This document shows, one piece after another, positions 58,009 through 64,000 of a stretch of DNA of 64,000 bases. A program made the translations under genes and the position numbers. The DNA lies in assembly GCA_020632795.1 (NCBI GenBank), contig JACKEV010000006.1, positions 988,501 through 1,052,500 on the forward strand. The letters run 5' to 3'. How positions within the stretch are numbered: position 1 is the stretch's first letter; every line of letters begins with the position of its first letter. The notes under the pieces are model-generated. The model did no database searches. It saw nothing but the letters and a program-made list of their open reading frames with translations, and was not told the DNA's origin. This stretch comes from Alphaproteobacteria bacterium (GTDB lineage Bacteria > Myxococcota_A > UBA796 > CAJQPC01).

Positions 58009-58598
58009 TGTCGCTCTGGCAGCAGGTCAAGGCCGGGTGGTCCGAGGGCTGGTCCGCGCTGGAGGCCCAGGGGCAGCAGCTCTACGCCGCAGCCATCCAG
58101 GCCGATCCCAGCGCCTACTCGGCCACCGTGCAGGGCTTCATCGAGGCTCTGACCGGGGCGCGCGGGCACCTCGACCGCCAGCGCGATGCCCTGGCCCAGC
58201 TCCCCGAGGGGCCCGAGCGCCAGGCCGCCGTGGCGCGCTACCAGGCCCAGGAGGAGCGCTACCACACCCTTGCCGCGGGGCTCTACAGTGATGCGGCCCC
58301 CGCCTCTGAGGCGATGGGGCTGGTTCCGGTGCTGGTCGTCGGGGGCCTGGCCCTGGGCATCGCCGGCACCGCCTGGGCGGTCGCGGCCTACGAGTACGCC
58401 GTCAACCTGCGTGAGCAGACCGCGCTGGCAGACCGTGAGCTGACCGCTCGCGTCCAGGCGTCCCAGGAAGGCCGCACTCTCCAGCCCACTACCTTGCCCC
58501 AGCCTCCCGAGGACGTGGGCGGTGGCGGACTGATGCTGCTCGCGGGAGCCCTGGCCCTGGGTGTGGGTGGCTTCTTCATGCTGCGAGGGCGCATCTGA
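58008..58598 (+). CDS. Membrane protein of unknown function
   Basis: A 196-residue protein with helical residues 1-95 and two transmembrane segments: LVPVLVVGGLALGIAGTAWA (about 104-123) and GLMLLAGALALGVGGFFML (near 175-193). ATG 58008 forms a TGATG junction with the previous gene, as does its stop with the next one. The second segment at the C-terminus, followed by RGRI, resembles a tail anchor. Function unknown. Confidence 0.65.
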   Translation: MSLWQQVKAGWSEGWSALEAQGQQLYAAAIQADPSAYSATVQGFIEALTGARGHLDRQRDALAQLPEGPERQAAVARYQAQEERYHTLAAGLYSDAAPASEAMGLVPVLVVGGLALGIAGTAWAVAAYEYAVNLREQTALADRELTARVQASQEGRTLQPTTLPQPPEDVGGGGLMLLAGALALGVGGFFMLRGRI

Positions 58599-59134
58599 TG
58601 CTGCACCGCCTGCCGCTCACCGTCTTGGACGGCGCCGCGCTCATCCCGCCGATGCTGCGGGGCTACGGGCACCTCGGGGACGACGAGGTCGCCCTGGTCC
58701 TGCGTCCGCGGGAGCGGCGGGGCCTGGTGGTGCGAAACGACCAGGGCGAGCACCGGACCTGGGAAGCGGAGCACGGCGACGCCCCGGCCTGGCCTGAGCT
58801 GCTGCTGCCCGTCGCGCAGATCGTGCCGCTGCTCATGGCGGCCCAGGCGGACCCCGTCCTGCTCGGGCCCCGCTGCCTGGATGGAGTGTGGGCCGCCGAG
58901 CTGCTCGGCCACGGCGACGAGCTCTCTGTGATGCTGCTGCGGGACCTCGGCGGCGATGGGCGCGTCGTCCTGCACAGCGAGGGCGAGATCGGCTGGGCCT
59001 GGCGCCTCTATCCGCCCGACGCCCAGGTCCCACGCGCCGAGGGCCAGGGCGTCCTGCACCTCGACACCGCCATCCGGGCCGCCCTGCGCGCGGTCCTCGA
59101 CCTGGAGGAGCCGACCTCCGAGGAGACCGCCTGA
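58598..59134 (+). CDS. Unknown protein, paralogue of the N-terminus of the next gene product
   Basis: A 178-residue protein starting in a TGATG overlap. DDEVALVLRPRERRGLVV near residue 27 matches GGEVALVLRVPEGRGLLV in the product of the following gene, and the similarity continues in alternating segments (WEA against WRA; GRCLDGVWAAELL-like against RGQWVGVLVWE-like; a C-terminal amphipathic helix). This indicates an in-tandem duplication, with the shorter copy lacking the C-terminal half. No known family recognised. Confidence 0.62.
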   Translation: MLHRLPLTVLDGAALIPPMLRGYGHLGDDEVALVLRPRERRGLVVRNDQGEHRTWEAEHGDAPAWPELLLPVAQIVPLLMAAQADPVLLGPRCLDGVWAAELLGHGDELSVMLLRDLGGDGRVVLHSEGEIGWAWRLYPPDAQVPRAEGQGVLHLDTAIRAALRAVLDLEEPTSEETA

Positions 59135-60993
59135 TGTCTCACAAGCCCCGCCGTATCCGCCTGAACGTCGTCGGCAAGACCGAGGACCTGCCGCGGCAGC
59201 TCCACGCCTGGGGCAAGCTGCCCGGCGGCGGTGAGGTCGCCCTGGTCCTGCGCGTGCCCGAGGGCAGGGGCCTGCTGGTCCTGCACCGCGGCGAGGACCT
59301 GCGCATCTGGCGTGCGGGCTCCGGAGCGGACAACCCCGGCGTGCCGGTCGAGCCGATCTCGGCCTGTGACGCGATGAAGGCCCTCAAGGAGGCACAGAAG
59401 AACCCTGGCGAGCCCGGCCCCATCACCCTGCGCGGCCAGTGGGTGGGCGTGCTGGTCTGGGAGGACGACCAGCCTCACGTCGAGCTGCACCGCAAGCTCT
59501 CGACCTACGGCACCCTGCGCCTGCGCAGCAACCCGGGCGAGGACGGCTGGTTGATGACCGTGGAGCGCCAGCCCACCAAGGCCAGCGCCTGGTACGCCGA
59601 TCCCAAGGCCTCGCCGGTCTACGGCTACGACACCCTCCAGAAGGCCATCGAGCGCGGGGTGGTTGGCATGATGGAGCTGGTGCAGGAGAGCTGCGCGAAG
59701 CGGGACACCCACCGCCGCGCGGCCTTCGACCCGGGCTATGCCGAGCGCCACCCCATCCGGCGCCGCGCTCCGAAGCCGAGCCCCGTGCAGAAGTTCGGGC
59801 GGCGCATCGACTGCAAGCCCGTGGACGACGGCGAGCCTCTGCCCCCGTCGCCGGACAACGTGGTGCGGCTGCGGGAGGCGACTCGGGCGCTGACGGGCGA
59901 GGCCGAGGCCATCCGTCAGGAGGTCGCCCTGGACGTGCCCGCGGCCCCAGCGCACGACCCGCGCGAGCTGGCCGACTGGTTCATCGAGCAGGACGAGCCG
60001 GTGTTGGAGCGGGTCGGCAAGCAGCTCGACGCCTACCTGCACGGGCGGCTCCCGCCCCAGGACGCGACGGTTCCTCTGGCCCGGCTGCACGCGGGGCTGC
60101 GCGCTGAGGTTGCCCGGGACACCGGCCTCGAGCCCGAGGTCCGCAAGCAGGCGCTGACTCAGCTCGACGCCTACGCCCAGGCCATGCAGGCGGCACCCTA
60201 CGTTCTGGAGCGGGCGCGGCGGCTCATCCACTATGCCGTCGCCGCGGCGAACTCCCCGAAGTGCCAGGGCAAGGATCGCACCGAGGCCCTGGGGCTCATC
60301 AAGCAGGCCATCACCGAGTACGAGGCTGCCCGGACGCAGGTTCTGGCCGGGGAGACGCAGGCCGGGCTCAAGAGGCTGCGGGTGGTCTCGGCGCAGGTCG
60401 CCTTGAGCGCGGCGAAGTCGGGACGGAGCTGCGGGCGCGGGCAGACCAGCCTGACGGCGATGTTGGAGCCGGTGCCGCCCCTGGTGGCCACGGAGCCGAA
60501 GACCCCGCCGCGGGTGGCGGCTTCCGCGAGTTCAAAGCTGGGCCAGGCCCTGACCCAGGCCACCGCGCACTTCAAGGCCCGCAGGACCCAGGCTCGCGCC
60601 AAGGCCTGGGCGCAGAAGGGCCTCGACGAGCTGGGCATCGCCCCCAAGAAGCTGGTCGGCAAGAAGGTCGGGGCCGGGGTCGAGGTTCAGGTCACGCTGC
60701 CCGCGGGTGAGCTGAGCGCTTCCGTGAAGAAGCAGCTCATGCTGCTGGCGGACCTGGCCCCCGAGCGCCTGTCGCTGACCTGGACCGAGGCGGCCCCGCG
60801 GAAGACGGCGTCTCGGAGGACCAAGGGCACGACGAGCAAGGAGAGCACGGGCTCCTCGAAGGGCAGCGCCGCGAAGAGCTCGAAGACCACGGGCTCTCGG
60901 AAGCGCGCCCCGAAGGTGGACGAGAAGAAGGACGCGCTCCTGATGGCCGCCTTCACCGAGGCCATCGCCGAGGCGCTCAAGGAGGCCGCGTGA
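59134..60993 (+). CDS. Large unknown protein with Lys/Ser/Thr-rich C-terminal region
   Basis: A 619-residue protein. Residues 1-185 share a repeat domain with the preceding gene product. Residues 250-470 are helical (LADWFIEQDEPVLERVGKQL, ARRLIHYAVAAANS). Residues about 560-600 form a Lys/Ser/Thr-rich low-complexity linker, ending in a short helix. ATG 59134 overlaps the previous stop (TGATG). No enzymatic motif was seen. It directly precedes the helicase-methyltransferase gene (GTGA overlap), so it may be a DNA-binding partner. Confidence 0.62.
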   Translation: MSHKPRRIRLNVVGKTEDLPRQLHAWGKLPGGGEVALVLRVPEGRGLLVLHRGEDLRIWRAGSGADNPGVPVEPISACDAMKALKEAQKNPGEPGPITLRGQWVGVLVWEDDQPHVELHRKLSTYGTLRLRSNPGEDGWLMTVERQPTKASAWYADPKASPVYGYDTLQKAIERGVVGMMELVQESCAKRDTHRRAAFDPGYAERHPIRRRAPKPSPVQKFGRRIDCKPVDDGEPLPPSPDNVVRLREATRALTGEAEAIRQEVALDVPAAPAHDPRELADWFIEQDEPVLERVGKQLDAYLHGRLPPQDATVPLARLHAGLRAEVARDTGLEPEVRKQALTQLDAYAQAMQAAPYVLERARRLIHYAVAAANSPKCQGKDRTEALGLIKQAITEYEAARTQVLAGETQAGLKRLRVVSAQVALSAAKSGRSCGRGQTSLTAMLEPVPPLVATEPKTPPRVAASASSKLGQALTQATAHFKARRTQARAKAWAQKGLDELGIAPKKLVGKKVGAGVEVQVTLPAGELSASVKKQLMLLADLAPERLSLTWTEAAPRKTASRRTKGTTSKESTGSSKGSAAKSSKTTGSRKRAPKVDEKKDALLMAAFTEAIAEALKEAA

Positions 60994-63900
60994 ACCAGGC
61001 CGAGCACATCATCGACTTGATGGCCGACCGCGTCCGCGCGAACCCGCCCGCCGGCATCGACCGCGCCTATGTGGATGGCTTCCTGCGTCGCAACCGGCGT
61101 CAGCTCGTCGGCGTGCTGGAGCAGCAGCTTCGGCGGCGTCGGACGCGAGCGGCGAGCCGGCGGCGGTCCTCGGGCGACTCCTACGCCGAGATGTGGGCGC
61201 AGCCCCCCGAGCTGTGGACGCCCTCGCACCGCACCGTCGCCAACCTGGCCGCGATGGAGCTGCTCGCCTCCAAGCGCGTCGAGGATCTGACGACGAAGGA
61301 CCGGGAGACCTTGGCGGCCTACTCAGGCTGGGGCGGGCTGTCGCTGGCCAAGGCCCGGCCGCGTTTCCCCAAGGGCGTCCCGCACCCCACCGAGCGAGGG
61401 CTCATCCACGAGTATTACACCCCCACCGCCGTCACCGAGGCGGTCGCCGGGGTGCTCAAGCCGCTGCTGCCGGGCCTCGCTGGCAAGGGTGATGTGGTGA
61501 ATGCGCTGGAGCCCTCGGCGGGCATCGGTCGGTTCCTTCGCTCCCTGACCGGCCCCGGCTTCGAGTCCCTGCGCTGGCAGGCCGTTGAGTGGTCCGAGCT
61601 GTCCTACAGGCTGCTGACTGCCCTCTTCGGGGAGTCGGTCGAGCTGTTCCAAGGCCCCTTCGAACGCTGGGTGCGGGAGCGGGGGCCGCGGTGGGCTGGG
61701 CGTCTTCAGCTCGTCGTGGCGAACCCGCCCTATGGGCCTCGTGGCGCGGCGCTCACGGAAGATCCTGACCGGGACTACCGCGAGAAGAAGGCGTACCTCT
61801 ACTTCCTGCGGAGGGGGCTGGACCTGCTGGCCGAGGGCGGGCTTGGGGTGTTCCTGGTGCCCTACGGCTTCCTGACGGGGCGAAACAGCGTGCTGCACCG
61901 GGCGCGGGAGCGCGTGCTCAAGCGGCACCACCTGGCCGCGGCCTACCGCCTGCCGAGCGTGAGCCCTGGCGGGGGTGCGGCGCTCTTCCCCGGCGCGATG
62001 CTGGTCACCGACCTGCTCTTCTTCCGGGCGCGGGGCGGTGAGCTGGCCGAGGTGGATGAGGCCGACCGGGTCATCCTCGACGGACGCTACTACGAGCAGT
62101 TCCCAGGCCACATCCTCGGGCGCGAGCTGGGCAAGGGCGGCGACGAGGACGATCAGACCTCCAAGCCGCGCTGGGGCTACCAGATCGAGGGAGAGTTCAC
62201 CGGCCTGCCTGAGCTGGTCGAGCGCCCCTCCTGCGAGACCTGCGTGGTGCGGCCCATCCAGGCGCCCGCCGAGGCCCTGGCCACGAAGTCCCGCGGCAGC
62301 GTGGCTCGCGCTCTGGACGACGACACGACCGGGCTGTCGCAGGAGCTGGCCGCGGCGGTGTCGCTGGGTGGTCGCGTGGACCGCTACCTGGCCGCCGTTG
62401 CCCGCGAAGACAGCGCCGCCCTGCTGCTGCACGGTGAGCTGGTCGAGGGCCTGAGCGCCTGGGCGACCTCCTACGGCAACCCCCACCAGCACCCGAAGCT
62501 CAAGCAGCTCGTCCACAAAGGGCGGGTCGCGGCTGAGCGCTTCCTCAACGCCTTCTCCAAGGCCGGCAAGCTGATCCCCGGCGTCGAGCGGCGACCCGCC
62601 TGGAAGCCCAAGGCCCGCCTCGCGCCGGACGACATCGTGGGCCAGGCCGACCTGCTCTACCGCCACGCCCGCAGCCTCTCCCGCGCGTCCTTGATGCGCT
62701 GGCACGGCGAGCGCTTCGGCGGCAAGCTGCGCGCGGACGAGGCTCTTCGCCGCCTGGTCGCGGCCGGCTGGTGCATCGACGGCGACGCCCTGCTGCCCGA
62801 GGCCGACTACTACACAGGGCACCTCTGGGACCGCTACGACCGAGCCGTGGCCGCCGCGGGGCGAGGAGACGCGACCGCCCAGGCCCAGGCCCGACGCCTG
62901 CGCGAGGTCATCGCCCCGGTGGTCTTCGACGACATCCAAGGTGTGTCGCCTCGGCACGGCTGGGCGCCCCTGAACCTCGTCGCGGGGTGGATGAGCGAGG
63001 TGCTTCAAGGCCGTGGCTGGGAGCCGGTCAAGCTGGTGCGCCGCGGGGGCCTCGTGCAGCTCGCGGACATCGACTACGAGGAGGCCGGCAGCAAGCGGGT
63101 CAAGGGCCAGGAGGTCACCGAGGAGGTGGTCTGGTGCCTGGGCTGGATCAACCACGACAAGACCCTGTTCCGCCCGTCCGTGAGCAAGAAGGAGGGCGAG
63201 ACCCTCGACGGCGAGCGCTTCAAGCTGGCCGCGGTCTGGGACAAGAGCTTCCGCGCCTGGTGCGCACGGGATGAGACCCGGCGCGAGCAGATCGAGGACG
63301 CCTACAACCGACGCTTCAAGGGCTTCGTGCCGCCGAGCTACGGGACCGAGCCCCTGCCCATCGCGCGCTGGGGCACCGACATCCGGCTGCACCCGTATCA
63401 GGTGACGGCGGTGCGGCGCCTGGTGGCGAACCGGCGGGGCCTGCTGGCCTTTGACGTGGGGCTGGGCAAGACATTCTCCGGGTTGGCGACTCTGGCCATC
63501 GCGCGTCAGGAGGGCTGGGCGAAGCGGCCCGTCATCCTGGTGCCGAACAGCATCGTGTGGAAGTGGCACCGCGACGTGAAGAAGGTGCTGCCCGACTACC
63601 GAGTGGTGGTCATCGGGGCGAACCGGCGCAAGGTCGAGCGCAGCCCGGATGGGGTGGAGCTGATCGGGGACCTGGACCAGGCCCTGGCCCGGGTGGGCAG
63701 CCGAGCCCGGAAGCAGCGCGCCGTCCTGACGGGCCTGGCGAAGGCCGGTGGCGCGATGAGCGTGGACGACGCGGTGAAGCGCTGGGGTGCCTCGGTGCGG
63801 GCGCAGCTCAAGAGCCTGGTCGAGGCCGGCGCGGCGGTGTTCACCTGGGGGCCGTTGGGCCAGTGGCGCATCGCCTCGGAGACGGACTCGCCTGAGCAGC

Positions 63901-64000
63901 GCGGCGTGAAGTGGAGCCGCTTCCAGGCGGGCGAGTACGACGTGGCCATCCTCACCTACACGGCCCTGGGCCGGACGCGCATGAACGAGGCCGCCCTTCG
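60990..64000 (+). CDS. Large helicase - adenine-specific DNA methyltransferase (5-prime part; runs off window)
   Basis: The first 1003 or so codons of a large protein. A methyltransferase part begins near residue 145 (IHEYYTPTAVTEAVAG), with motif I ALEPSAGIGRFL near residue 172 and the catalytic N-P-P-Y motif at residues 245-248 (VVANPPYGPRG). A superfamily-2 helicase part begins near residue 808 (LHPYQVTAVRRLV) with Walker A-like DVGLGKT at 822-828 and PVILVPNSIVWKWH as motif Ia-like. This combination is known from plasmid, ICE and phage antirestriction-type proteins such as P1 DarB. GTG 60990 overlaps the preceding stop and follows GGAGG. The remaining motifs lie beyond the edge. Confidence 0.83.
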   Translation, partial: MNQAEHIIDLMADRVRANPPAGIDRAYVDGFLRRNRRQLVGVLEQQLRRRRTRAASRRRSSGDSYAEMWAQPPELWTPSHRTVANLAAMELLASKRVEDLTTKDRETLAAYSGWGGLSLAKARPRFPKGVPHPTERGLIHEYYTPTAVTEAVAGVLKPLLPGLAGKGDVVNALEPSAGIGRFLRSLTGPGFESLRWQAVEWSELSYRLLTALFGESVELFQGPFERWVRERGPRWAGRLQLVVANPPYGPRGAALTEDPDRDYREKKAYLYFLRRGLDLLAEGGLGVFLVPYGFLTGRNSVLHRARERVLKRHHLAAAYRLPSVSPGGGAALFPGAMLVTDLLFFRARGGELAEVDEADRVILDGRYYEQFPGHILGRELGKGGDEDDQTSKPRWGYQIEGEFTGLPELVERPSCETCVVRPIQAPAEALATKSRGSVARALDDDTTGLSQELAAAVSLGGRVDRYLAAVAREDSAALLLHGELVEGLSAWATSYGNPHQHPKLKQLVHKGRVAAERFLNAFSKAGKLIPGVERRPAWKPKARLAPDDIVGQADLLYRHARSLSRASLMRWHGERFGGKLRADEALRRLVAAGWCIDGDALLPEADYYTGHLWDRYDRAVAAAGRGDATAQAQARRLREVIAPVVFDDIQGVSPRHGWAPLNLVAGWMSEVLQGRGWEPVKLVRRGGLVQLADIDYEEAGSKRVKGQEVTEEVVWCLGWINHDKTLFRPSVSKKEGETLDGERFKLAAVWDKSFRAWCARDETRREQIEDAYNRRFKGFVPPSYGTEPLPIARWGTDIRLHPYQVTAVRRLVANRRGLLAFDVGLGKTFSGLATLAIARQEGWAKRPVILVPNSIVWKWHRDVKKVLPDYRVVVIGANRRKVERSPDGVELIGDLDQALARVGSRARKQRAVLTGLAKAGGAMSVDDAVKRWGASVRAQLKSLVEAGAAVFTWGPLGQWRIASETDSPEQRGVKWSRFQAGEYDVAILTYTALGRTRMNEAAL

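Noticed and set aside
1..64000. tRNA, rRNA, transposase or integrase genes
   Set aside because: No cloverleaf-type T-arm motif, rRNA segment, DDE or tyrosine-recombinase motif was noticed while reading both strands; a dedicated search was not possible.

Overview
The window is about 64 kb of very GC-rich DNA (roughly 70 percent or more) packed with short-spaced bacterial genes, many joined by GTGA/ATGA/TGATG stop-start overlaps. Lipoproteins with Asp/Ser/Thr-rich linkers, a carotenoid desaturase, a STAS/PP2C partner-switching module and graspetide genes suggest a Myxococcota-like (former Deltaproteobacteria) genome. That assignment is inference; no rRNA or other taxonomic marker was seen.

Layout. 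0-2.5 kb: end of an acyltransferase gene, a CrtI-family desaturase and a secreted protein. 2.5-6.35 kb: STAS protein, GNAT-methyltransferase fusion, membrane PP2C phosphatase and ATP-binding regulator, overlapping or tightly spaced. 6.35-13 kb (minus strand): a small membrane protein, a DUF3089 lipoprotein, a 1237-residue CHAT-NACHT-pentapeptide protein that looks like a bacterial NLR-type sensor, and an erythromycin-esterase-like lipoprotein. 13-31.4 kb: a large RiPP locus. 31.5-34.1 kb: a DUF1963-like protein and a Septu-like ATPase/HNH pair. 34.1-37.2 kb: a MerR-like regulator with a VIT-vWA protein. 37.2-40.9 kb: TetR regulator, two alpha/beta hydrolases and a lipoprotein flanked by hairpin repeats. 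41.3-49.5 kb: a CzcCBA-type metal efflux operon with two methyltransferases and an HMA-CDF transporter. 49.6-64 kb: an accessory block of mostly unrecognised genes, divergently arranged around a 405-base repeat-rich region and ending in a helicase-methyltransferase that runs off the window.

The most interesting region is 13.0-31.4 kb. A 60-residue peptide (19849-20031) carries both hallmarks of a microviridin-type graspetide precursor: the leader motif PFFMRFVE and the core TMKYPSDGDDD. It sits in a minus-strand run with an aspartyl/asparaginyl hydroxylase, an MvdC/MvdD-like ATP-grasp ligase, an HlyD-type adaptor, a C39-peptidase ABC exporter and a second ABC protein. Divergently, a plus-strand operon encodes a haem-oxygenase-like protein, a second precursor with a nitrile-hydratase-type (NHLP) leader, a flavin halogenase-like enzyme, a sedolisin (S53) peptidase with one altered catalytic residue, and a LanB-like protein too short to carry the usual elimination domain. 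Three more ATP-grasp ligases and a 2-oxoglutarate oxygenase follow on the minus strand. The combination suggests two intertwined peptide pathways. The second may be a scaffold-peptide (PEARL-like) pathway; this is inference, but testable.

The window also holds two candidate defence modules (CHAT-NACHT and Septu-like), two strong palindromic operators and an accessory block that may be a prophage-like or plasmid-like element. No tRNA, rRNA, CRISPR array, transposase or integrase was recognised.
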